DNA from: an uncultured Pseudomonadota bacterium
GTDB taxonomy: Bacteria > Bdellovibrionota_B > Oligoflexia > Oligoflexales > Bog-1112
NCBI GenBank assembly: GCA_937896265.1
Contig: CALBMD010000185.1
Span: forward strand, 1-5,343
Reading direction: 5' to 3'
Length of the DNA: 5,343 nucleotides
Part shown: positions 1 through 5,343 of the stretch, one piece after another
How the letters are laid out: each line of letters opens with the position of its first letter
Numbering within the stretch: the stretch's first letter is position 1
The notes under the pieces: model-generated
What the model saw: only the letters and a program-made list of their open reading frames with translations
Databases searched by the model: none
What the model was told of the DNA's origin: nothing
Made by a program: the position numbers and the translations under genes

Positions 1-1253
1 CGACCATTAAAGGCGCGATAAGCTATCGGAGGCATCCAAGCTGGAATAGGAGCATGCAGCGAATCTGTATCTGCTGCGACATGAAAACCGTTACGACCAG
101 CTGCCATGAATAAGGGCAGCCTCACTTCTTGATGGTTCTTATAAAAAATAGGCCCATGACCATTAAGTCCTTCAGCTTGAACAAAATCACGAAATGCATC
201 CCAATTTACAAAAAGTCTATCATCTGCTGAAGTAGAAGGCTTGCTGAGTAATCTAGTTAGGTCTAAAATAGCATTGTGAAAAGAATCACTAAATTCAAGT
301 TCCCGCTCAGAAGCTTTGACAAAAATATACACCCCTTTTGAGATCCTTATCATGACGGACTCTAGTGTTTCTGTCTCTTGAATATAATGCTTGATGTGAG
401 TCTCACCAGTGCGAATTTCCCTCCCCGCTACCGAAATGTACTTAGGGACACGCTCTGCAATACATAAGAGATTTTTGTACTGCCTAATCTCTTGGATATA
501 AGAAGAATCCTCGTTTTTAAGTATCTTGACCCACCCACCGATAGGCCGAGAGCCTTCAGGAAATGCACCTTGCGCATTGTGGTCAAGCAAAGAATAAGGA
601 TATGGGGACCACTCAGAGTTGCGAGGAATATGACCATGTCCAATCCGGTTCAAAGGAAGTGTTTTTGTCGACATATCTGTTTGCTTAGGAGAAACCTCAG
701 CCACCTCATCGCCAAAAGAATAGCGTCTAGGTGAAACTTCAAGTGGATTTGATTGCAAACGAATAGAGAAAAAATGAACTGGAAAATTTTTTAATTTCAC
801 AAGAAAATCAGATGGCAACCCAGTTTTGTCAACATGATACAATTTATTTTTTTCTTTGTTGTCAAATTGCAGGTGTTCTACCTGAATATCATCACCGACT
901 AAGCTGTTTGCTCTGCTGGACACTGGAGAAGAATAAGTCGATGTTGATATAGAACCTGAAGAAAACGTGCTAAGCATGGAGGTACGGTGTCGATCAGGTA
1001 ACTGCGGCCAACTAGCTACTCGCGAGATCGAAGACTTAGGCGGCAGAGGACTTCTTTCTCTTAACACAGCAGCAGATGATGGAGCTGGAGATGGCGGCAC
1101 ACCAAATCTCTTAGCAGAACTAAATGGCGTAGTATCAACTTTCAAATTTCCAAATTCGCCTAGACGATCTCTGCGCTCTTGATTTGAGGCTGTAGCTAGA
1201 GAAGCAAAGACAAAAGGAGTTAACATCAAGAAAAATTTTAATTTAGTTGTCAT
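1..1253 (-). CDS. Exported Ser/Pro-rich protein, C-terminus beyond the window (possible nucleotidyl cyclase toxin-like)
   Basis: A stop-free frame runs from ATG at 1253-1251 through 417 codons and off the left edge, so the protein is partial. Residues 1-22 look like a Sec signal peptide: Lys-containing start, hydrophobic core FFLMLTPFVFASLA, then ATA-S as a likely cleavage point. Residues 45-118 are rich in Ser, Pro and Thr, which suggests a flexible linker. Residues 125-417 look globular, with mixed charged and hydrophobic segments. I do not recognise the family with confidence. The fragments FFSIR (161-165), STK (195-197), RNSEWSP (211-217) and VAADTDSL (392-399) occur in the order of ExoY/CyaA cyclase motifs (FxIR, TKG, KSSDWGP, TADYDL), but the second catalytic Lys is an Arg and the spacing is longer. 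This is a weak inference. The Shine-Dalgarno signal is poor. The gene diverges from the pyrophosphohydrolase gene. Confidence 0.85.
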   Translation of the reverse strand, partial: MTTKLKFFLMLTPFVFASLATASNQERRDRLGEFGNLKVDTTPFSSAKRFGVPPSPAPSSAAVLRERSPLPPKSSISRVASWPQLPDRHRTSMLSTFSSGSISTSTYSSPVSSRANSLVGDDIQVEHLQFDNKEKNKLYHVDKTGLPSDFLVKLKNFPVHFFSIRLQSNPLEVSPRRYSFGDEVAEVSPKQTDMSTKTLPLNRIGHGHIPRNSEWSPYPYSLLDHNAQGAFPEGSRPIGGWVKILKNEDSSYIQEIRQYKNLLCIAERVPKYISVAGREIRTGETHIKHYIQETETLESVMIRISKGVYIFVKASERELEFSDSFHNAILDLTRLLSKPSTSADDRLFVNWDAFRDFVQAEGLNGHGPIFYKNHQEVRLPLFMAAGRNGFHVAADTDSLHAPIPAWMPPIAYRAFNG

Positions 1254-1327
1254 AACGTGTGTTCAACCTATGATTTTGAGTTGCCACAGAGAAAAACAAA
1301 ATTTACCTTATGAGTCAAGGAGAAGCA
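1254..1327. promoter_or_regulatory. Divergent intergenic region with presumed promoters for both flanking genes
   Basis: This 74-bp gap separates two divergently oriented genes, so it must hold, or lie next to, both transcription starts. On the plus strand TTGCCA (1281-1286) is a fair -35 box, followed 17 bp later by a poor -10 (TACCTT, 1304-1309). On the minus strand TTGACT (1318-1313) is a possible -35 with no convincing -10 at the right distance. The promoters are inferred from layout more than from motifs. I see no clear operator palindrome. Confidence 0.35.
1317..1322 (+). promoter_or_regulatory. Ribosome binding site deciding the pyrophosphohydrolase start
   Basis: AAGGAG lies 5 nt before the ATG at 1328. 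It falls inside the reading frame that would begin at the upstream in-frame ATG (1310), which has no comparable signal. This favours 1328 as the start. Confidence 0.7.
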
Positions 1328-1693
1328 ATGAACGATAGCATGGCCGTAATAAGTCAACTCAAGGAAATTGTCACGCATTTTGTAGAGGAACGAGATTGGG
1401 ATCAGTTCCACACGGCAAAAGATCTCGCTATTGGCCTTTCAACAGAAGCAAATGAGCTTTTAGCTCTATTTCGATTTAAAGATAATAATGAGCAAGAAGC
1501 AATAATGAGCAAACCTAGCTCAAGACAAAACGTGATGGATGAATTATCCGATGTTCTATTTTTTATCCTAAGGTTTTCACATAAATATAATATCGATTTA
1601 GCAACTTCGCTAATACAAAAAATACAAAGGAATAGCGAAAAATATCCTATCGCGGAATATCGGGGCTCTAACCGCAAGTATGATGAATCTTAA
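1328..1693 (+). CDS. MazG-like all-alpha nucleotide pyrophosphohydrolase (RS21-C6/dCTPase type)
   Basis: Members of this family cleave nucleoside triphosphates, often dCTP or modified dNTPs, to the monophosphate and pyrophosphate, cleaning the cytoplasmic nucleotide pool. The 121-residue product matches the single-domain family length. Counting from Met 1328, the ERDWDQFH block is at 21-28, the first metal motif ExxE at 40 and 43 (within STEANELL), the second motif ExxD at 72 and 75 (DELSDVLFF), and a C-terminal KxxxNxxKYP...RG...KY signature at 98-118. All four acidic metal ligands are present. The family's usual HxPKNLA is HTAKDLA here. The start at 1328 is preferred because of its AAGGAG site; starting at 1310 would add six residues. 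The gene stands alone, divergent from gene 1. Substrate specificity cannot be read from sequence. The family call is firm. Confidence 0.93.
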   Translation: MNDSMAVISQLKEIVTHFVEERDWDQFHTAKDLAIGLSTEANELLALFRFKDNNEQEAIMSKPSSRQNVMDELSDVLFFILRFSHKYNIDLATSLIQKIQRNSEKYPIAEYRGSNRKYDES

Positions 1694-1715
1694 GCTAAGA
1701 CATTTGCTAATATTA

Positions 1716-1796
1716 GGGGTGTCCTAAATTTGTTCATAGATAAAGAGACAAATGTAGGATGGACAGAGGGATGCACGTGAATTGAGGACACGTCCC
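1716..1796. repeat. Putative REP/MITE-like palindromic element
   Basis: The outer arms form an imperfect inverted repeat: GGGGTGTCCTAAATT (1716-1730) against AATTGAGGACACGTCCC (1780-1796), sharing GTGTCCT/AGGACAC and AATT/AATT. Nested inside is a second hairpin, TCCTAAATTTGT (1722-1733) with ACAAATGTAGGA (1748-1759), 11 of 12 positions paired. The left arm can therefore pair with either of two downstream partners. The element is non-coding and about 81 bp long, and lies between convergent genes, a typical site for REP or MITE sequences. No transposase is present and no flanking duplication is evident. Whether it is repeated in the genome cannot be seen here. It could instead be an RNA structure downstream of the pyrophosphohydrolase gene. 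Confidence 0.5.
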
Positions 1797-1838
1797 AAAA
1801 TAGCAACAAGGGTACTGTTTGCATTACCCTTGTTGCTA
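1797..1838 (-). terminator. Intrinsic terminator of the YceI-like operon
   Basis: There is a perfect 14-bp inverted repeat, TAGCAACAAGGGTA (1801-1814) and TACCCTTGTTGCTA (1825-1838), with a 10-nt loop. Read on the minus strand, the hairpin begins 2 nt after the TGA of the YceI-like gene and is followed by TTTT (1800-1797), a short U-tract. On the plus strand no T-run follows, so it is mainly a minus-strand terminator, though the stem may also slow transcripts from the other side. Confidence 0.8.
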
Positions 1839-1840
1839 AT

Positions 1841-2350
1841 TCATGGCGCAAGGGCGCTCATCGGAATGCTAACTTCAATTTCAACTCTATCTTTGACACC
1901 CAGACCAGCGTATTTAACATCTGTGATTTTAAAATCCTCTGCGATATTAAACTCAAAATTTGCTCTAGCTGTGCTTTTATCCTCGCTGTGACTAAATTCA
2001 AAATCTTTCTTATTACCAGCGATTTCAATCGTAGCGCTGCCCTTGCCGCCAAGTATAGCTCTGACGTTTGATACTACAACCTCTTTATATTTGTCAAAGC
2101 CAAGTCTCTTTTTAAAATGCTCATTGCGTAAAGAAATCTCGGTATCAAAAGAATCAATAGGCACTCGCAATGCTTTGGCTGTATACGCCTTACCATCAAA
2201 CTGAGGTGACTCCACAGCCAAAGCATGAGAAACAGCAAGAAAGGATCCCGCCGGGCTCAAAAAAACTTTTATCCTAATGCTGCCTAAAGGAGATTCCGCT
2301 GATAAAACAGATGTCAAAAAAGCAGCGGCAACTAATAACAAACGATACAC
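1841..2350 (-). CDS. YceI-like family exported protein
   Basis: YceI-like proteins are small periplasmic beta-barrel (lipocalin-like) proteins; some bind polyisoprenoid lipids and others have no known ligand. Residues 1-18 are a signal peptide with cleavage after LSA. The mature part carries the family pattern: SPAGSFLAV (32-40), a strand ending in VPIDSFDT (63-70), the LRNEHFKKRLG block (74-84), then KGSATIEIAG (103-112) and the final FKITDVKYAGLGVKDRVEIEVSIP strands (140-163). Its 169 residues are close to the usual length of about 190. The start is GTG (2350-2348) with AAGGAG 8 nt upstream. It is the second gene of a two-gene operon, 18 bp after its partner, and ends at a strong hairpin. 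The ligand is unknown. The family call rests on motif memory. Confidence 0.87.
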   Translation of the reverse strand: MYRLLLVAAAFLTSVLSAESPLGSIRIKVFLSPAGSFLAVSHALAVESPQFDGKAYTAKALRVPIDSFDTEISLRNEHFKKRLGFDKYKEVVVSNVRAILGGKGSATIEIAGNKKDFEFSHSEDKSTARANFEFNIAEDFKITDVKYAGLGVKDRVEIEVSIPMSALAP

Positions 2351-2358
2351 AATTAGAT

Positions 2359-2364
2359 CTCCTT
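2359..2364 (-). promoter_or_regulatory. Ribosome binding site supporting a GTG start
   Basis: AAGGAG on the minus strand sits 8 nt before the GTG at 2350-2348. It lies in the 18-bp gap after the stop of the preceding gene, which indicates independent initiation within one transcript. Confidence 0.75.
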
Positions 2365-2368
2365 AAAA

Positions 2369-2767
2369 TTAGTAATGAAGAAAAGTTACCCTTACTGTCC
2401 CAGAAATCTCTTGCACTTCTTCTAACTTTGTTGCCTGACAAGCTGCTTCCGCTTCACTTACTTGAATACCACGATAAGAGACAACACTGCGCTGCAAATT
2501 ACCCCGAGTAAACACCATGGAGCAACGTCCAATAGCTTGCTCTGTCGGGCAAGGATTATTAGAATAAGTCTCATCTTGCATTAAATCTTGGCGCAGTGAT
2601 TCATGGTTGATATCATAGTCAATACATTTACCATCAGCAGTCTTAGTTGAAAAAATCGGCTGAAAGGGCGCCCTTCGCTCGATCGCGACAGATGAGGGCT
2701 GAGAGTTTAGCATACAGCTACAAATAAGGCCTAATAAACTCCATTGAAAAAATTGATAGATGTTCAA
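2369..2767 (-). CDS. Small exported four-cysteine protein, unknown function
   Basis: I do not recognise a named family. The 132-residue product starts with a short n-region and a hydrophobic stretch (6-20, containing FFQWSLLGLICSC), consistent with a signal peptide. Cys18 in ICSC could be a degenerate lipobox, so a lipoprotein is possible. The rest has four cysteines at 48, 73, 82 and 110 (CIDYD, NNPCPTEQAIGRCSMVF, EAACQ). This spacing recalls small secreted disulphide proteins of Bdellovibrio- and Myxococcus-like bacteria, where C-x-x-Y, CP...GxC and a last Cys recur. Two disulphides are a reasonable inference. The start is TTG (2767-2765), chosen because AAGGAG lies 5 nt before it and no in-frame ATG is better placed. 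It is first in the operon with the YceI-like gene. Confidence 0.8.
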   Translation of the reverse strand: MNIYQFFQWSLLGLICSCMLNSQPSSVAIERRAPFQPIFSTKTADGKCIDYDINHESLRQDLMQDETYSNNPCPTEQAIGRCSMVFTRGNLQRSVVSYRGIQVSEAEAACQATKLEEVQEISGTVRVTFLHY

Positions 2768-2820
2768 AGCGTCTCCTTTGCTACAATATTCATATTATAT
2801 TATCATGAGGAGTCAAATTC
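2768..2820. promoter_or_regulatory. Divergent promoter region between the YceI operon and the 2821 gene
   Basis: This short AT-rich gap feeds both directions. On the plus strand TGCTACAAT (2779-2787) fits an extended -10 box, giving a start near 2794 and a leader of about 27 nt. On the minus strand TATAAT (2799-2794) is a perfect -10, giving a leader of about 20 nt to the TTG start, but no good -35 lies upstream. The two -10 boxes are 6 bp apart, so RNA polymerase binding on one strand probably competes with the other. GAGGAG (2807-2812) is the ribosome site of the plus gene. Confidence 0.5.
2773..2778 (-). promoter_or_regulatory. Ribosome binding site supporting a TTG start
   Basis: AAGGAG on the minus strand is placed 5 nt before TTG (2767-2765). 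The optimal core and spacing are the main reason for accepting the rare TTG start. Confidence 0.7.
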
Positions 2821-3387
2821 ATGCGAAGACACGCAAGCAACTTTTTCAAAACAAAGAATAGCCCAAGAAAATTACGAAATTTCAGCACAAACTTGCTTCC
2901 TTCCTTAAGTTTATTTTTACTTGGGACACTCACCGCAAGCATTAAGGCTAATGTCGATGCTGCTTCCAGATGGCATAAAAACGCCGAAAAGCTGGTTTTT
3001 TGCACCATGATTGATCGCACCAACGAAGGGCGTTTTATGCTCGTAGGAAGCGCTGAAATTCCTGGCACAAAAGTTTATACACTCAGCCCAACACCTGCTG
3101 GTGTTTGCTTAAGCGGCGAATATCGCTATATGGCTGTCGACGAAGACTCTTGGAAACATCAAGCCGATGTAGAAGGCACTCGCCAACTGAGCGAGGTTCC
3201 ATTAGAAGAGTTCCCACGCTACTTTGATGTCACAGACTATGAAGATTCCGGAGTGGTAGCTAGAACTATTGTTTACCGCCTAGTTGTCAAAGAAGGCAAA
3301 CCCCATGTCTACATCACCCAAGTTAAAACGCAAAAACTAAGCGGCAAGATTACAATCCAAGAGATAGATTATCCAGGAAAAGAATAA
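2821..3387 (+). CDS. Exported or membrane-anchored protein, unknown function
   Basis: I do not recognise the family. The 188-residue product begins with a long basic n-region (1-24, eight Arg/Lys), then a hydrophobic segment (25-39, LLPSLSLFLLGTLTA) and a possible cleavage at SIKA-NV (44). This fits a long Sec signal peptide or an N-terminal anchor with the rest in the periplasm. The mature part is about 144 residues, with two cysteines (61 and 96) that could pair. Its tail alternates hydrophobic and polar residues (VARTIVYRLVV, PHVYITQV), suggesting a beta-rich fold. The start is ATG with GAGGAG 8 nt upstream. A shorter in-frame start is unlikely because no ATG precedes the hydrophobic segment. 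It is divergent from the YceI operon and convergent with the sensor kinase gene, with no clear terminator in the 72-bp gap. Confidence 0.8.
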   Translation: MRRHASNFFKTKNSPRKLRNFSTNLLPSLSLFLLGTLTASIKANVDAASRWHKNAEKLVFCTMIDRTNEGRFMLVGSAEIPGTKVYTLSPTPAGVCLSGEYRYMAVDEDSWKHQADVEGTRQLSEVPLEEFPRYFDVTDYEDSGVVARTIVYRLVVKEGKPHVYITQVKTQKLSGKITIQEIDYPGKE

Positions 3388-3459
3388 TGTAAGGAAGGGT
3401 CTGGGGAAACGAGCTTCACACGCAGCTGGTTCCCTAGAAAAGAGTCGCTTAGCTTGCAG

Positions 3460-4422
3460 CTAAACCACGATTCGAAAGCAAAACGGCCGAAAATCACCTT
3501 TTCTTTCGCCAGTAAATTCAATAACAATACTACCCCCAATATCCTCAATAAATTGCCGCACAGCATCCATCCCTACACCTCGTCCAGCTGACTTAGTCAC
3601 TTCTGCCGCTGTACTTACCCCTGAAACAAAAATTAACTCCGCTATCTGCTCATCACGTTCTCCTATACCGGAGTCTTTATCCGCTAATGCCTGTAAATTT
3701 AACCCATGACCATCATCTGAAAGCAGAATATGCCGCTTGCCATCTACTATCAAACCTTCAATAAAAACACTGCCTCGCTCAGCCTTGCCAGCTACCTCTC
3801 GTAATTTATTATCTTCAAGACCATGAACAACACTGTTGGTCAGCAAATGAATGAGCGCTTTTTTTAACGCTGAAGCCTCATGATCTTGTAATTCACCAAT
3901 CTCATCGCAAAGGTAAATTCTAGGTACAGCTTTACCAACCTCAATGCTTGTCGTCTCAAGTACTGGCTCTACTTCCTTTATTAAAGCGGTCAGAGTTTTA
4001 CTATAATCCGCACGTTGGTGATAGACCCGCTTCATATACTTATCATAATGCTTCACTGTTTCATCAATCGTCACCAAAAGACGTTTCAATACTTTTTCAT
4101 CCCAATGCGCATCATTATAGAGCACAGCTTTCAAATGCGATTCAAAGTTGTGTATTTCATCCACCAAGCCAACCATGGCATAGGTTCTAGCTACACCTTT
4201 CATTGTGTGGCATTGCACCATGGCAGCACGAATGCTTTTACCTTTGCCAAGATGTTCTGCATCTCGCCTAAGTTCTAACGCCATACCCCGAATAGCATCG
4301 ACCGCTTCAAACGCCAATTCCCCGTTTTTCATAATCTGGTAGATAACATCTATCTCTTTCTTTTGTTTTTCACTCTCAGCCTTTAATTGATTGACTTCTG
4401 TCATGTCCTTGATAATAACCAT
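3460..4422 (-). CDS. C-terminal half of split sensor kinase: Hpt plus CheA-type ATPase
   Basis: From its first ATG this frame encodes 320 residues. MVIIKDMTE (1-9) is the last strand of a PAS-like domain plus the DITE-type linker, followed by a coiled coil (10-32). An Hpt domain follows (about 40-130) with the phospho-acceptor His72 in CHTMKG. The ATPase is CheA-like: N-box HLLTNSVVHGLE (192-203), DDGHGL (236-241) and GRGVGMDAV (280-288). Key residues of both domains are present, so phosphotransfer from ATP to His is plausible, with an unseen response regulator as partner. No receiver domain is visible. Beginning in the middle of a PAS strand shows that this is not a natural gene start. The ATG has AAAAGG only 2 nt upstream, too close for a normal ribosome site. 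It overlaps the GAF frame by 22 bp and is best read as its continuation after a frameshift. Confidence 0.88.
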   Translation of the reverse strand: MVIIKDMTEVNQLKAESEKQKKEIDVIYQIMKNGELAFEAVDAIRGMALELRRDAEHLGKGKSIRAAMVQCHTMKGVARTYAMVGLVDEIHNFESHLKAVLYNDAHWDEKVLKRLLVTIDETVKHYDKYMKRVYHQRADYSKTLTALIKEVEPVLETTSIEVGKAVPRIYLCDEIGELQDHEASALKKALIHLLTNSVVHGLEDNKLREVAGKAERGSVFIEGLIVDGKRHILLSDDGHGLNLQALADKDSGIGERDEQIAELIFVSGVSTAAEVTKSAGRGVGMDAVRQFIEDIGGSIVIEFTGERKGDFRPFCFRIVV

Positions 4423-5343
4423 GACCTTTTCACAATATTATGCTCATCACAAATAGCTTCCCAAGCTACCTCAAGATTTAAAATATTTTTACCAAGATAA
4501 AGATCTAGAGCCCGTGGCAAATTATGACTGTTCATCTGAAACTGAATGATATCTTGGCCAAATGCCAAATCGATAATAGTACTGACCATAGAAATCATAT
4601 CGCCAGATTCCTTGGTCAGGCCAAATAGAAAATCAATAGCTCGCTTACCAGCTAGCTCTGACTGATCAAAAATCCTTTCCAAATAAGCAGAATATTGGCT
4701 ATGGATCGTAAGATCAGGCAAAATAGTAAATATTCCCTGCTTAAGATTAGTGAGCATAGCTTGAATATCATTGGTTTTAGCTTGCAGCTCTTTTGTCCGC
4801 TGAGCGATCTTGCTCTCAAGATTCTCATAGAGCTTGGAATTTTCAACTGATACCGCAATTTGAGAGCTGAGTAGCTGCACTATACGACCGTGATGCTTTG
4901 TAAAGGCATTATCAGCCAAAGAGTTTTCCAAATAAAGGACCCCCATAAGCTCGTCTTGTTTCAAGATTGGTACGCAGAGAATAGATTTAGCCAAACTCTC
5001 CTGCACAAAACTATCATGACTAAAACGCTTATCTTTTGTTGCATCTGAAGCAATAATCATTTCATGAGAATTAAGCACTTGATTTACCACTGATTTAGAA
5101 AAACGGCTTACGCCTTCCATGCGCTCATGCTGCAAGACCTTACAGCCATTTTCACCTTGCTCAGCTTCGATGAAAAAATCATTTTCAGTCGCATCATACA
5201 TGATAAAAATTGACTTATTTGCTCCGACATTTTCTACTGTGATACGAATAACCTTGCTCAAAAGTGTCGACAATTTTATCTCTTGAGATAAAGCATGGGT
5301 AGCACGCATCACACTCTCAAGATCAAGCTGGGTATTAGACACA
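4401..5343 (-). CDS. Internal part of split sensor kinase: GAF and PAS-like domains
   Basis: The frame is open to the right window edge, so the N-terminus is missing. The first possible start (GTG, 5342-5340) is probably an internal Val, because VSNTQLDLESVMRATHALS is the usual run-in to a GAF domain in large multidomain sensor kinases, often preceded by Ser/Thr kinase and AAA ATPase modules. Counting from that Val, the GAF domain spans about 22-170 (SILCVPILKQ at 120-129, MGVLYLENSL at 133-142, SVENSKLYENLE at 165-176). A coiled coil with RTKELQAK follows (182-189), then a PAS-like region (195-305). After Lys305 the frame gives RSWLLSRT and stops, unlike any family continuation. The expected VMVIIKDMTE lies in the -1 frame. 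GAF domains sense small ligands or mediate dimerisation; the ligand here is unknown. Confidence 0.87.
   Translation of the reverse strand, partial: VSNTQLDLESVMRATHALSQEIKLSTLLSKVIRITVENVGANKSIFIMYDATENDFFIEAEQGENGCKVLQHERMEGVSRFSKSVVNQVLNSHEMIIASDATKDKRFSHDSFVQESLAKSILCVPILKQDELMGVLYLENSLADNAFTKHHGRIVQLLSSQIAVSVENSKLYENLESKIAQRTKELQAKTNDIQAMLTNLKQGIFTILPDLTIHSQYSAYLERIFDQSELAGKRAIDFLFGLTKESGDMISMVSTIIDLAFGQDIIQFQMNSHNLPRALDLYLGKNILNLEVAWEAICDEHNIVKRSWLLSRT
4427..4430 (-). other. Frameshift site in the sensor kinase gene (A4 run)
   Basis: On the minus strand the sequence reads ATT GTG AAA AGG TCA TGG. Restoring one A to the run gives ATT GTG AAA AAG GTC ATG GTT, that is IVKKVMVIIKDMTE, a natural PAS-to-linker junction. 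This fits loss of one A from an A5 run, by mutation or by sequencing error. Programmed -1 slippage is less likely because the site is not a canonical X-XXY-YYZ heptamer. Confidence 0.8.

Noticed and set aside
428..734. Open frames on both strands inside the left part of the window
   Set aside because: They are shadows of the 417-codon minus-strand gene, have no ribosome sites and give protein sequence without domain features.
1310..1327. Upstream ATG as the start of the pyrophosphohydrolase
   Set aside because: The AAGGAG site lies between this ATG and the next in-frame ATG at 1328, and the six added residues match nothing in the family.
1782..1991. Plus-strand open frame over the terminator and the YceI-like gene
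   Set aside because: It runs through a perfect hairpin terminator and is antisense to the YceI-like coding frame.
3449..3463. Hairpin TTAGCT-TGC-AGCTAA in the convergent gap as a terminator
   Set aside because: The stem is only 6 bp, overlaps the stop codon of the kinase gene and has no T-run on either strand.
3948..4278. Plus-strand open frames opposite the Hpt region
   Set aside because: They are antisense shadows of a well-supported Hpt/ATPase coding frame.
4401..4422. Two genuinely separate, translationally coupled kinase genes
   Set aside because: The downstream frame begins inside a PAS strand, the ribosome site is too close to the ATG, and one added A restores a continuous family-like protein.
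4427..4433. Programmed -1 ribosomal frameshift signal
   Set aside because: GTGAAAAGG is not a canonical slippery heptamer, since tRNA-Lys would have to re-pair on GAA. I noted no strong downstream stem-loop.

Overview
The window comes from a Gram-negative bacterium with modest GC and AT-rich intergenic gaps. Three or four of its proteins carry an apparent signal peptide. The YceI-like protein and the GAF/Hpt/CheA-type kinase resemble proteins I associate with Bdellovibrionota/Oligoflexia and other former Deltaproteobacteria. That placement is an impression, not a computed result.

Layout, left to right. (1) 1-1253, minus: the first 417 codons of a large exported protein with a Ser/Pro-rich spacer and an unrecognised C-terminal region that leaves the window. 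A faint pattern recalls ExoY/CyaA-type nucleotidyl cyclase toxins. (2) 1328-1693, plus: a MazG/RS21-C6-type nucleotide pyrophosphohydrolase, divergent from gene 1. (3) 1716-1796: a small non-coding palindromic element that looks like a REP/MITE-type repeat, followed by a strong hairpin terminator serving the minus strand. (4) 2767-1841, minus: a two-gene operon of exported proteins, a small four-cysteine protein (TTG start) and a YceI-like protein (GTG start). (5) 2821-3387, plus: an unrecognised exported or membrane-anchored protein, divergent from the operon across a 53-bp promoter gap. (6) 5343-3460, minus: a GAF / PAS-like / Hpt / CheA-type ATPase sensor protein that enters from the right edge and is split into two overlapping frames at 4427-4430.

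The clearest anomaly is the split sensor kinase. The two reading frames join seamlessly in sequence logic if one A is restored to an A4 run, so this is a frameshift in a single protein rather than two genes. The genes do not form one obvious pathway. The picture is cell-envelope or secreted proteins, nucleotide-pool housecleaning and signal transduction in neighbouring independent transcription units. I found no tRNA, rRNA, CRISPR array or intact transposase gene.
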